From positions 4,278,001 to 4,342,000 of the forward strand of contig CM057057.1 in assembly GCA_029945375.1 (NCBI GenBank): a stretch of DNA of 64,000 nucleotides, given 5' to 3'. The translations under genes and the position numbers were made by a program. The notes below the pieces were generated by a model that did not search any database, had not been told where the DNA came from, and saw only the letters and a list, made by a program, of their open reading frames with translations. Below, piece by piece: positions 35,349 through 46,904 of this stretch (position 1 is its first letter; each line of letters opens with the position of its first letter). Source of the stretch: Agaricus subrufescens. Its lineage: Eukaryota > Basidiomycota > Agaricomycetes > Agaricales > Agaricaceae.

Positions 35349-35958
35349 TTAGGATGAAGATAATTCTGGAATGGGCGTTCCAGGTTTGAAGAATCTCTTC
35401 CGCTTCTCTTCTAGTGAAGGTCCATGCCCTCCCGATAGCTCACCAGCATAGTCGAATGCACCCACCGCTGTTCCAAGCATAATGCAGCTACCAACGGCCG
35501 TTGGTAGAGAGCGTGCTGCAATGCAATTATTTGGGTTAGGCGGGTGGATACGGACAAAGGTATGAACATACTGCGGAGACCAGCGAGGAAACCAGCTGCA
35601 CAGGCACCAGCTGCGCTATTAATTGGGTCACTTTTCTGTCGCGAGTTGGCAACGTAGGACTCGGTAAAAGCAAAAGTGAACCCCATAGCAGCTATTCAAC
35701 CCAAAACGCAATTGACACGGTCAAATCTCAGATATCTTGAAAGTCAAAATGGGGATACACACTGAAGAATCCGATAGTTCCTCCAGTCCGCGTCAGGAAA
35801 CCCATAGCTCCTCGTGAATGGGTGCCCATGGCGTTTTGTAGGGTGCTGACGAAAGCTCCGACGGCTGCTGACTGAAGACCGAGGCGAGAGGCATTTGAGA
35901 GAGTGGGTTTGACTTCGTAGAGGTTGGTTGGGGTTTCGACTTCAGGTGAGTCGGCCAT
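35349..35958 (-). CDS. NDUFA11-like accessory subunit of mitochondrial complex I
   Basis: Small Tim17/22-like membrane protein of about 160 residues in three exons. The start at 35958 (MADSPEVETPTNLYEVKPTL) precedes SNASRLGLQSAAVGAFVSTL and GAMGFLTRTGGTIGFF. The next exon holds AAMGFTFAFTESYVANSRQK and NSAAGACAAGFLAGLR. The last reads SLPTAVGSCIMLGTAVGAFD and ends PIPELSSS. The four Gly/Ala-rich helices and the conserved FTESYVANSRQKSDPIN match the fungal B14.7/NDUFA11 subunit, which anchors the membrane arm of NADH dehydrogenase. A longer in-frame upstream extension exists but looks non-conserved. Divergent from the EED-like gene across 232 bp. Confidence 0.85.
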
Positions 35959-36190
35959 GGCGGAGGATATCTGTGGATTTGGGACGATGTTTGGACGGGA
36001 GTGGATGCTTTCGGACTTGCTGGTTCCTGATTGGTTGGAGTGTGAGTTACCTGTTATGGATGCACCGGATAAGGGAGAGAGTTTGGGTTTGTTGTTCGTA
36101 CTAATCTCATTGATCTCAACGAAGAAGCATGGACTCAACTTAGAGACTCCCCGATTTCAACTTTGAGCTCCTGTGGGATGGATATTGATG

Positions 36191-38480
36191 ATGTCGACGC
36201 CGGATTACAAGCTCAGCCTTGGTACAGGAACCCTTCCAATGATATCCCTTTCAGACTCTACTCTCAATTCAAAGTAAGTGGACATCTTTACTAACGATGT
36301 TCTAGTCTTGATGTAGGTGAACAGCTAGAGGGTGTCAACCAAGACGCTCTTCGTACTGCAGCTTTTTTTCCTTGGAGCGAAAATTCTTTGGAGTCTTTAT
36401 GGGACGGCTCTTGCGCCAGTGAAGAGAATCTCGCGAAATGGAATGGTTTAGTTGATAAATTTCGGGATGCTGTTGCCATAGGTGGTGATACGTCAGTCTA
36501 CATTATGTGGTTAAAACGAAGAAAACACCCTCTGCGAATCAACATACCAGAGGTACGTTGATACATTTGACTCTGAGATATCTAAATTCACGAGAACATT
36601 TCTTCCTTCCTTGAAGACACCCGAAGTCGACTTGATACCTTCCGACACTACCAACGTCGCTTGGGTTCTATCTCGTAATGCGATTGAAGAGCCTTTACTG
36701 GTCTTGTCCAGAGCGAGTTTGATATGGATTTATAATCCTGTCAGTAAAGGTCTGTCGAGTTATCTACGAGGACACGGTGGTGTATGGTCTTTTCGACATT
36801 GGTAGCCTGCTCCCCCTTCACTGATAATTAAATCAGGCCATAACCTCTCTTGCCGTTCATCCCACGCGACCAGACTTGTTTTGCAGTACCTCAAGAGATC
36901 ATTCAACACGTATCTATGACTTGAATCTTACCCCACACCAGGGTGTAAAAGATCACAGTGTGAACCCTCACTGGCCGCCAGGAACATTACCCAGTCGAGC
37001 AGGAGCACCGCATGGTCTGCATATGAATGAAATAGAAGGTTCTGGTCTGGCTAGATGCATTATAGTTCTCATGGGTGGAAGGTCTGGAGGTCACGAAGCA
37101 GCCGTCCTCAATGCTGTACGTATATTAGAATTTTGTTCACCCCTGCACTGACTTGATGTTATATATCGTAGAGTTTTCATCCTCAATATCCTGTTATTGC
37201 GACTTGCGGAGTAAGTTTTTATATATGTAAGTTTTGAAGTTACCAAGCTCATTCCAACAACTCCAGGTTGACCGTTGCATTAAACTCTGGCATGTGAACC
37301 CACGTACTCCTGACCAGATTACAAGAGAAGACAAGCCGCTGTTCAGCAGTAGTCGTATCCACCGCTCGCGTGTTTTATCCGTCCAATGGTTATCACACGA
37401 TACGCTTATATCTCACAATCCGTCAGCGATCCTTCGTAGTGATCCGTTTGACGGTGAAAACAAGGATACTTATAGTGTGCCGGGAGAAATTGTTGTTTGG
37501 ACGTGGCTGGGTTTAGACCGATTTTTCCCTCCTCTTTATGATACTTTGAGAGTTGAAGGGCGACCTCAGACTGTACTCCGTGGCTGCGCTTCCGTCAGTG
37601 ATTTTGATTTCTTTGAAAATTCTGCTTACGATAATGTTGACACCCCATTATTCCATAGGATTATCAAGAGAGTTGTAAGCTCCAATCTGCCTCTCAACAC
37701 CTACACAGTACTTAGTTTCTTTTTCAAGCTTCATTCACCATGTCTGCGAACGCAACATTCCCTACCATCTATCCACAATTAATCTCGCCCAACGTCAATA
37801 TCTACCAATCTCCGACTCATGATCCCATCGGCATCTGTACCGTCCCAACTGTGCTTCCTTTTAGAAAGAAAAAGGGGGAACAACAAGAAACTGGCAATAC
37901 TATCTCTGGTGTAGGTGTACACAAAGATCGGGTGCCCTCATTCATAGTAGCTGACAATCCCGCCGCGAAAATCTCGAAGGATGGAAAACGGAAACACCTA
38001 GCCGGGACGGTAGACATTTTTCATATTCCCAGCCTTCCAATTCGACTTCCTTCGAGATTTCCTTTGGATGCACCTGCTGATGATGAAATTATGTTTGATA
38101 ATGGACGAGAGAAGGGGGAGGGGCTGACTGATTTACCCGGGCTTTCGAGGTTACATGCTGAATTGATTGAAAGGGACCGTGCTTTGCCATTTAAAAGTTG
38201 GACACTTGAAGTTCCTTTGGATGAATCGGATTTGGTATCTGGACCTTCGTCGACGATGTCGTCTACTACTCGAGCTGGTGGTGGTGCTCGACGGAGGGAA
38301 GAAGTACCTTTTGGGAAGGGTGATGGGTACACTTTGAAAAATGGTGATGAAGTGCCTGTGAGTGTGCAGAATGCTAGAATGGGGATGGATGGAAAGGTTA
38401 TTGTGGTACTCGGTACGAAGGGTAGAGTTTGGGTGTATCGTATCAAGGATGGTCATCGGATTGGAAGTAGCAGGGTATAG
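36191..38480 (+). CDS. EED-like WD40 protein (Polycomb repressive complex 2)
   Basis: The start at 36191 reads MSTPDYKLSLGTGTLPM and is joined over a short intron to LDVGEQLEGVNQDALRTAAF. Later splices give GGDTYVDTFDSEISKFTR and DTTNVAWVLSRNAIEEPLLV. WD repeats then show the EED pattern: YLRGHGGAITSLAVHPTRPD, CSTSRDHSTRIYDLNL, RCIIVLMGGRSGGHEAAVLN, ASFHPQYPVIATCGVDRCIK and LWHVNP. The RSGGHEAAVLNASFHPQ... CGVDRC run is typical of ESC/EED, the WD40 core of PRC2 that reads H3K27me3. Long charged insertions between the last blades, as in fungal orthologues. The last repeat (GKVIVVLGTKGRVWVYRIKD) ends at the TAG at 38480. An alternative splice to a small exon at 38516 cannot be excluded. Confidence 0.75.
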
Positions 38481-40211
38481 TCAACACACACACTATCACG
38501 GGATGTGTGTTCTAGATGCCCACTTTTGTGACTGATTATGGAGTTGAGTGTATGTATTGTATGTTGCCGAATATCTTGACAGGCAAAGATTTAAGCTTTC
38601 AACTCTGTTTCTCCGTTGTTGATCCGGTGGTGAGTGTTTCAAAACTGACACTGACACTACGTAAAGAAGGTCGAGTTTTTGAATATCAGTTTTATACTCG
38701 CCAAGCAATCTAGGCGTCAAACATTGTGTAGTGTACCTTTGAAGTAAAAAGATCATTCATTTCTCCCCGGTCTCCAAGTCACTAGGTATGATCCTCGCAA
38801 CTCGGGCTGTTAGTTATGTGTGGCACATACTAATCTTATGTACTACTCGAAGAAAGTTTGACATCTTTACGATATATACATACAGACCTGACCGCCGCCG
38901 TGACGAGAAGGTTAGAAACATTCAGATACAAACCATTATCAGCGCTCTGGAAATCCGCCGGTGAGGCCCACCGCTAGAAGTTCGAGGCCAGGCTTCTAAC
39001 TCTTTTTTTTTTTTCCATTCTTTCTCTTAGCGGGCCGATATACTTTATGAGTCTATGAATAGTTGGTCGCGGTAATCAACATATTACTGCCTCCTGCGAA
39101 GGTTTAGTAGATGAAAAAAAAACCCAAGTATGGAACTTCTCTCGAGATAACCCAAGTTTTTTTAATCTCCGGCCTCTCCGACCATTAGTACCGCACTACC
39201 GTAGAAAGTTGGTTTTATTCAGGCGCCCTAAATGCTCATTGACAAACAGCATTTTATTTTTAGTAGCTTGAGCGATTGATTTATTGAGCAACAATGTCAT
39301 ATCTTTCAACAACACTCGATGAAAGACTGCCAGCGCCTAATCGGACGTTATAGACCCTAAAGTCCGTGGTAGCACTATCCCTCGGCGGACCCAGGATACT
39401 TTGACAGCAACTTTCAGGGGGATAGAGGTAATTGACACAAGAACAGTAACAACAGCATTGCTATCATGATTCCGATTACTAGATTTCCTACTATATACAA
39501 AATATCTAATGAGTAAAGGTCATATGCACATGTCACAAGAAAATTCTAAAGAATGATGATGCGAGAATTATGATACATGAAAAAACATCCAACCTTCCGT
39601 GCAGAAAGGAAACAGAAAAAAAGAAAAAAAAGATACAGGGCAACTTCGGATCATGTCATATCGCTTGTATCGGCTAGTTGTTTCGAAGAAGGAAATCCAA
39701 ACTTCTAAACCAAAATGGATCATCTTCCTTCACTTCTTGAATTAGCCTTATAATTGCCCGCGATAACCGAACCCGAGGAACAACAGCCAAAGATGCCATT
39801 TCCGACAACAAGTCTCCAAACGTTCATATCCGTCGTAGTATAGAGTGGATGAGTGTTATTTATCAATCCCTTTTTTTTAGCGAGTAAGGGCAGAGGGGGT
39901 TTAGCTCCTCAGCCATGCGCTTGTTCATACTCGATTTTGAAACTTTGATCGTACGGTTTATGCCACACATGGCCGCCTGAACTTCATTTTGTCAAAAAGA
40001 ACCCCCCGCCACGAAGGCGAACAAGTGAGGGGGATCGCACGTAAGGAGTGAGTGAGATTGCGAGATGTCGGACCGGAAAAAGGGTAGGTGGAGATGGGAA
40101 GCGGGGGCAATAAGTGGCCGAGATCAAGCACGAGTTGATGCATGAGGATTAGGACTGAGTATGACAGGAAATGAGATTGGCCAGGAAGTCGCTGTGGTCG
40201 GACCTAGTGGG
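38481..40211. other. 1.7-kb gene-free region between convergent genes
   Basis: No supported protein gene. It contains the downstream parts of the EED-like gene and of the Pro/His-rich gene, long A/T tracts, and a structured segment at 38940-39014 described separately. Confidence 0.5.
38940..39014 (+). ncRNA. Candidate structured / Pol III-type RNA 3' segment
   Basis: Two tandem hairpins (CGGTG/CACCG at 38959-38973 with a 5-nt loop; TAGAAG/CTTCTA at 38975-38998) are followed within 5 bp by a run of 12 T. Inside the second hairpin AGTTCGAGGCC (38979-38989) matches the Pol III B-box consensus GGTTCGANNCC in 10 of 11 positions. No tRNA cloverleaf can be drawn and no known snRNA was recognised. 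It may be chance. Confidence 0.2.
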
Positions 40212-41392
40212 TCAAGCTGGCGAACGATCATCGATGGGATATCTGGGGATCGAGATCCCTAGAGCGCCGGATGTGATAGAAGAGTGCTGCCTGCCATAGG
40301 TGTGGTCCCGGTGGGTGGAGAGTTGGGGAAGCAGGGAGTGGTGTGGCTGCGAGCTTGGTTTAATGTGTCTTCTATTTTGGTCGAGGTAGGGGTGGTGGTG
40401 GCGGTGTGAGCAGTCGTAGCAGTCACAGTGGTGCGAGTGGTGCGCCGAGTGTTGGCGGAGGAAATGGCGGCTGATGTAGGGCGGTTCTAATCCAGAGAGT
40501 GTATTTGTGCTTGGGTGCTGACGATGGTGTAGGCGTGCATTATCATGCGGATAAGAGGGGTGATCAACGACGTGGGGAGAAGGTGCGTTGCCCAAGGATG
40601 TGGAGGCCGATGAGCTGGTGGGAGGTGTTAACGGCTGGTCGTATTGGAAAGTCTTGAGAAATTTCTGCGCAAAGGGATCTGGGAATTGATCACGCGGGGA
40701 CTGGATGCGTGAAATACATTTCAGAATACTGAGCAACGAGGAAGAGAGAGAGAGAGGAAAAAGGGCGGAGTGGATGGCACTTTAAGAAATTGGGCCGAGA
40801 GTGAAAGATGGGTTGGGATGCTCACCTTGATGGGCCTGGTATTGGTAGGGGATGGATATGGCTGAGGAGACACATATATGATGGGTGGTGGAGAGACGTT
40901 TGACGGGACAAGTGGAGACGCGTAGATCGGCGTCACAAGAGGGGGGTGGGAGTAGGAGTGGGACTTGGAGCGGTGCTGACGTCCAGAGAGGCGGGGAGAG
41001 GGACGATCGCCGTAGACTCTGACTCCGGGGTGGGGCTGCATGGGGAATGGGGACGGCGGCGTCACCGGGGGAGCATAGATGGGCGGGGGGGGAGGACGGC
41101 TGCGACGGATGGGGGGCGAGACGACATGGACATACGACGCATCGGACGAGGAGGACGGCGGGGGCGCACGGCGGTATGCCGGCGGGACTGGGTAGGGGTG
41201 GGGCGGCCGCTGGGACGTCTCGAGGATGGGGGGCGACTGCGGGCGAAGAGCCGGGGGGAGGCCTGGGGCACCGGGGGCGGCGGCCTCGAAGGTCGGGCGG
41301 TGCTGCTCGGTGTGGTGGACCCAGTTGGCGACGCGGGTCTGGGTGCGGAGGTAGTGCTCGTAGGCCTCGGGGGAGTAGTCGTACTCGGTCAT
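40212..41392 (-). CDS. Proline/histidine-rich protein of unknown function
   Basis: Two exons: one from the start at 41392 to about 40826, and one ending at 40212. The join reads TNTRPIK then SPRDQFPDPFAQKFLKTFQY, giving roughly 350 residues. The N-terminus MTEYDYSPEAYEHYLRTQTR followed by VANWVHHTEQHRP is the only part that looks folded. It resembles the start of uncharacterised Agaricomycete proteins (recalled, not searched). The rest is Pro/Ser/Tyr-rich and then His/Ser-rich (HSAHHSHHCDCYDCSHRHHH), probably disordered; the Cys/His cluster could bind metal. No signal peptide or transmembrane helix. Antisense frames over this GC-rich DNA are longer but lack family features. Divergent from the lyase gene. 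Confidence 0.6.
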
Positions 41393-41691
41393 GGTGGGTG
41401 GGGAGAGGCGAGGGGCAGCGGGGGTATATAAGGGCCTGGCGGCTCAGGGACGGAGCCGGGAGGAGAGGAGAAGCCAGGCGCCTGCAGCGGACGACAGCCG
41501 GTTGCCGGGTGCTGGGCGTCACCGCCATGGTCCAAGCCTCTTCTGCGGCGTCCTCGATGCCGCCCGGGCGAGTCACGCCGTCACCATCACGCCCGCAGAC
41601 CACGCCAGCTTCCCACCCTCCTTCTTTCTCTTCCCACTGCACAGTCTCTCCTTTCTCCCCCCCTCCTTCTGCTCGCCCCGAGCCCGCCCCC

Positions 41692-44216
41692 ATGGAGGCG
41701 AACTACAAGTCCGTCAACAACAGCCAGCAGGCCTTTGCCGGCAGCCATCCCTACGGCTCCGGCGACCCCTACTATGCAGAGTCCACCGGATACATCACGC
41801 CCCAGCCAGCCCCGAAGAAGCGCGGCATTAGCAACTGGATCAAGATCGGTGTCCCCGTCCTCATCGTCGTCGTCCTCGCTGCCGTGCTGGGTGGCGTGCT
41901 CGGCAGCCGCCATCACAAGGATTCCACCGTGTCAAGCGACGGCTCGAGTGGGGCCGCAAACGGTTCCCCCGGCAACCCTGGCAAAAGCTTTGATCTGGCC
42001 GAAGCGCGCCTCGCAACCGCGACGGACAGCCAGTGGCTCGAGCCGCTGTACCCTTCCACAGTGCGCATTGTCCCCATCCCTTCCTGCATGGACTGACCCC
42101 CTGCTCTTCCAGACCAACACCGCTGTCCTCACCACCCCCACCTTCCGCCCCGCCAGTGACAACGTCGTGTCCTGGCCAGACGACTCCTTCAAACCCACCA
42201 ATCCTTCCCCAACCTCACCGCGCCCAGACCGCCCCCGCCTCTTCGCCCCGTCCTACAAGTGGCAAGTTCTTCCCCAGCTCATCGCCAAGGACCCGTACCT
42301 CAAGGGCTGGAATGACACCATTTTTGGCAACGCCACTCAGTACTACAATCAACCCCCCGTCAAGTACTTCAACGACGACAGCAGTGGCATCCTTGACAAC
42401 GCCCGCGACGTCAAGCGGAGGGTCAAGCTTTTCGGCTATGCCTACCGCATGACCAATGACACTCGCTGGGTCGACCGCACCTGGACTGAACTCCAGGTAT
42501 GCTTCACGTCTATCATGCTTCATTCTCCATCTCTAATCCTCCTTGTCAGAATGCCGCCGGCAAAGGCACTGATCCTTGGGGCGACAAACCCGATGACCTT
42601 TGGAATAAAAAACACTTCTTGGATGCCGCCGAGCTTTCGGCCGCTTTTGGTATTGCCTATGATTGGTTCCATGATGTCTGGTCCGATGACCAGAAGAGCA
42701 TGATCAGGTCCACCATGATCCAGTTTGGCCTCGGACCCGGCTTACTCGTCTATACCACTCCTTCCGCTGTCGACTATGGTTGGTGGTCAAGCAAGACCAC
42801 CGGCAATTGGAACTGTGTTTGCAATGGCGGCCTTATCATCGGCTCCCTTGCCATCCTCAACGATGATGACACCGGAACTGCAGAGAAATTATTGGGCTTT
42901 ACCATCGACAACGCCAAGGAAAACTGTGCATTTGGTGTAACCACCGATGGCTCTTGGACAGAGACCCCCAACTACTGGTATTTCGGCACCACCGGTCACG
43001 CTGAAATGTCTTCCGCCCTCCTTACCGCCACTGGTTCCCACTATGGCGTTGTCGATGTCAACCCCGACTTTTACAAAACAGGTCAATACCACATGCACGT
43101 CAACGGTCCAGGCTCCTTGTTCAGCTATGGTGACCATGGTCCAAACAAGTACTCTTCCACCGCCAACAGCATGTTCTTCTATGCCGATGTCTATAACCAG
43201 CCCTCGTATGCTCTCTTCCAACGTGATCAGTTTGATGCAGCAGATCCTTGGAGCATGTTTTGGTACAATCCCGATGTTGCTGGTGCCTTTTGGAACGGTG
43301 CTCCTCTTGATCGCTTCTTTGACGATAATAACGATCAGTGGGCATCCATGCGTAGCAGCTGGACTGATAACCACGCTTTCAACATCGCCATCAAGGCGGG
43401 CCGTAATGATAATCACCAGACCCACAATGATCTTGATTGTGGTGATTTTATCATGGACGCCCTGGGCACTCGATGGGCAGGCGAGCTCGGTTCTGCAGAT
43501 TACAACTCTCCTGGATACTTCAATAGTGGCGATCAGAATTCGGACAGGTGGAAATACTATAGGAAAATGACTGAAGGTCAAAATACCATTCTGATTGATC
43601 GCAGCAACCAGCTTGTCACGGCCTCGCCCACTGTCAAACATGACAGCACAGGCGAAACTCAGGGATCGAGTACCGTTTATAACGTACCTGATGACTCGAC
43701 GGCTTACTTTGTCGCCGATCTGGGCAGTGCCTACAACAATGCGTAAGTGTGGATTTATCTGTGCCTTTCTTGTTCACTGACAGACACCTTGACTGCAGTC
43801 AAACTGTGATGCGCGGCATGCGTTTCTTGAATAAGCGTCGCCAAGTCTTGTTACAAGATGAAATCAACTCGTCTGGTACCGTTGATTGGCGTATGCATAC
43901 CAACGCCACTGTAGAAACCAGTGGTACATCCGCAACCTTGAAGCTTGATGGACAGCAGCTAAAGATTACCATGCTCAACCCTCCCGACGGTGCCAAGTTC
44001 ACCACTGGACCTGCGGAAAGATTTTCCTCAGACCCAACACCCCCCATACCCGACCAGCCTAATCCCGGTGTGACTGTGCTTTCGGTGGTTCTCCCCGCGG
44101 GCCAATACACATTGCAGATGCTATTTAACCCACAATGGTCGGGGATGAAGGACTCTGACTTTGTGACACCGCCTAATGTCCCCCTAGCTCAGTGGGACCT
44201 CAAAAGCCACAACTAA
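41692..44216 (+). CDS. Membrane-anchored heparinase II/III-like polysaccharide lyase
   Basis: Four exons (41692-42060, 42113-42496, 42550-43742, 43799-44216), about 787 residues. A short cytoplasmic tail (MEANYKSVNNSQQAF...) and one transmembrane helix (WIKIGVPVLIVVVLAAVLGG) make it a type II membrane protein. The outer part has an alpha-barrel (DAAELSAAFGIAYDWFHDVW, GNWNCVCNGGLIIGSLAI) and the lyase core YWYFGTTGHAEM, GNxxH-like FSYGDHGPNKYSS, and NDNHQTHNDLDCGDFIMDAL then GTRWAGELG, typical of the heparinase II/III fold. The Asn/His/Tyr trio of such lyases could be supplied by these motifs. Substrate unknown; probably a uronic-acid-containing cell-wall or host glycan. Confidence 0.85.
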
Positions 44217-44713
44217 AGACATTTCTCATATATACTAGGTAGACCTAGAGACAATTTATAATGCTCTTTCCCCCCCCTTCTTTGGACTCTGTAGTACCCT
44301 TTTATTACCGTCTTATTACCGTCTTTGTGTAGGAAACACGTTTTTTCATGTTTTGCGGAAGACCGGCCGTGTGAGAAATTAAGTAACCTTGACAGCAAGC
44401 GTGTTGTCTTCATCAATCACAGCGTTTTTCTTCCACCAGTACACTCTTTCGCGTAGGATATACCCAAATCACCAGCTCCCGAGGTGCTGGCTAGACGGCT
44501 GCGATATTCTTGTGTAATTGATATCAAGGACTTCAGCCGTGAGTACTTTCGCGTTGTTCTGATGAGCGTCGTTGATTGACCGTTGACCGCACTAGTCCCC
44601 GCCAGGACTTGTTTTTCCCTCTCACCTCAATTCACCCCCCACAGGCTTCCCGCACACTAGTCTTTCCTTCATCGACCCACCTAAAACCGCTCCTTCAATA
44701 CTAGAAAAAAAAA
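44217..44713. other. Intergenic, 497 bp
   Basis: No gene seen. A short inverted repeat CCAGC...GCTGG lies near 44475. The right part is the promoter of the next membrane protein, ending in an A-run directly before its ATG. Confidence 0.45.
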
Positions 44714-45836
44714 ATGTTGGGCTGGTCTCATAACATGCTCATCGCCTACCTTACCCTCCTTCTCGCTGCGTCTGCCATACATGCTAGCAACGAGTTTCAA
44801 CCCTCACGTAGAGGCCATGTCAATTTGAAGAGGATGGTTAGAAAACGAGATGCTCCACCGTTGGTTCCAGTCATTGGTGCTGGACAAGACCCCGCTGAAA
44901 ATCCACCAATTACTACTACGACGTCTGCTACTAGCGTTGCTACGTCTGATGCCACGACCACGCCGTCGGCGTCGGCCTCGAACTCCGCCAGTTCTACTGA
45001 TACCTCTGGTACTCCCGGCCTTGTCAATAGTCTCATTTCCAATCTTGTAAGTAACGCGCACAGGTTTGACCTGTCACTAAAAAATTGATGCATACATGAA
45101 ACAGGTACCCTCGCCCAGTGCAACAAACACATCCTCAACTGCATCCTCGACTTCGAGTACTTTGTCAACGTCGTCCACTGTAAGCACTACAAGCAGCTCT
45201 ACGTCCACTAAAGAAGAAGCACCTACCACGCCACCACCTGCTGCGGCTCCCTCTCCAACCTCTTCACATGGAAGATCCACCTCTACGGTTGTTAAAACCG
45301 CGGAACAAGAGGCTGAAACTTCAATACCCAAACCTACTGGTGCCGCTGCGACAAAGAGTAAAACCCTGGAGGTTATCATCATAATTGCATCCTCTGTTGG
45401 TGGTATCGCCATTCTCTGGACTGTTTTCCGGAAATGGAAGCTTGGTCGCTCGTCCAAGTTTAATGAACGTCTGCAACCGATCGATTGGCAACAGCCTAAT
45501 GGTGATCATGGGAATAACAGCAATGAAGTTATGCCTGGAGTTAGGAGGGCAGCTTCTAGTGCTTCATCTTTCCATTCGGCTTCGGTGCATAGTCATCATG
45601 GGGATGCTGCTTCGAATAATTTACAACCTATTCCGGAACATGATTTCACTGCTGGTGTTGCGCCTGTGGGTGGGTATGCGGATTTGGCTAGAGGTCCGAG
45701 CCCTCCTATGGGACAGGTGAATGGTGGAGGAGTGGCGTTGGGGAGGGGGTATGAGTATGATCATGGTGTTCCGCTTCATCATCAGGCTGGAGGTGCGTAT
45801 GGCGCGTATGATTATCCTGGTGCACCGAGATATTAG
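44714..45836 (+). CDS. Ser/Thr-rich single-pass membrane protein (mucin-like)
   Basis: Two exons (44714-45046 and 45105-45836), about 354 residues. A signal peptide (MLIAYLTLLLAASAIHA, after MLGWSHN) leads to a Thr/Ser-rich ectodomain that should be heavily O-glycosylated. One transmembrane helix (TLEVIIIIASSVGGIAILWT) is followed by VFRKWKLGRSSKFNERLQPI then DWQQPNGDHG, a juxtamembrane segment that looks conserved in Agaricomycetes. The cytoplasmic tail is Gly/His/Tyr-rich. The plan resembles Wsc/Mid2-type wall-stress sensors, but no WSC cysteine domain is present, so a sensor role is only a suggestion. Confidence 0.75.
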
Positions 45837-46588
45837 GCGATGTTGGTAGCAGATTCCCTCCTTCCTTTCCCTCCTAACCCCCCTGTTTTTCTCGTTTATT
45901 ATCTATCGTATATCAGCCGCTGGTTATATCTACCTTATGTACGGCTCCATACCTCTCCCCCCCTTTTTTTTGTGTTCATTACCTTTTCTATTCGACTTCA
46001 TTTTTGAAAAAAAAAAATAGTTCTGCGACGATGACCTTTGCAACAAAAGAGATTGATTGCTACGTGAACGTGCGATCCTTTTTTTTTTTGTTCGCGTTTA
46101 TGGTTTTTGGACGATCTTTTTAGTGTGTTGATGGTTATTTTTTTCAATTTTTTTTGGTGGTTTTTTTTTTAAACGATGGTTATATTACTTGCTTTTAGAG
46201 GGAACGTATTTTTTTGATGTTCACGAGTTGTTACAATCCCTGATTCGAAAAACTTGTCTGTTTTTTTTTTTTTTGGAACATCTTGATCAGAGAGAACTTC
46301 ATATTGTGAACTGCGGAATCTACACTACTGGGCGTCTCGTTTCTTTTGTGTTTCTTTATTGTTAGCTCGATTGTGATGGATTCGCGTTGCTAATTATGAT
46401 CAGGAACTCACTTCAATTGCTTTGACTTGTTCGCTTAGAGATAAACTCAACTTAGGCCATGCGCTGCGCTGGCTTCAAGGTCTGATGGTACAGTATATAC
46501 TGTATTCGCTATTGAATTGATTCAAAACAAGGGGCAGAAGGGGAACGTTTTTGGATGTTATTATTGGAAATGGAAGGTTTTTAGTACT
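45837..46588. other. Gene-free AT-rich stretch with poly-T tracts
   Basis: Downstream region of the mucin-like gene. Repeated T runs of 8-13 occur between 45965 and 46275. A perfect 16-bp palindrome, TACAGTATATACTGTA, lies at 46489-46504. No gene supported. Confidence 0.5.
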
Positions 46589-46591
46589 AGT

Positions 46592-46612
46592 GGACGACTC
46601 TCCGTAACTCTA
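46592..46612 (+). repeat. Left terminal inverted repeat
   Basis: 21 bp beginning GGACGACTCTCC; 19 of 21 positions match the right end in inverted orientation, the last 17 perfectly. Confidence 0.65.
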
Positions 46613-46904
46613 GATAATAAATTTCTATAAAAATATAGATTCTAAACTACATGCCGGAGATGCCGATGGATATATCAAGTAACTGTGCCAGCGGATCTTA
46701 AAAATCTAGAAAACTGCAGACTTGAAGGCCTTTCTAAACTTTCTTACGGTATGTCATAATTTCACACACTCAACCAATACATTTTCGGATCAACACCTAG
46801 AAAGGACTCAGGGTCTAATTACCAATTGATCATCATCCGTGTGTTGATAGTCCCCTGCGTACACTGATGTTTTGCACTAGCTACATACGTCTCATTTATG
46901 ATGA

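Noticed and set aside
38516..38713. 65-codon frame after the EED-like stop as a separate gene
   Set aside because: Could only be a terminal exon reached by an optional splice; no independent support.
41047..41691. Long plus-strand extension upstream of the lyase start
   Set aside because: Gly/Arg-rich antisense of the Pro-rich gene; the lyase most simply starts at MEANYKSV (41692) before its membrane anchor.
42889..43641. 250-codon minus-strand frame
   Set aside because: Antisense of the lyase core, which has clear family motifs in the plus frame.
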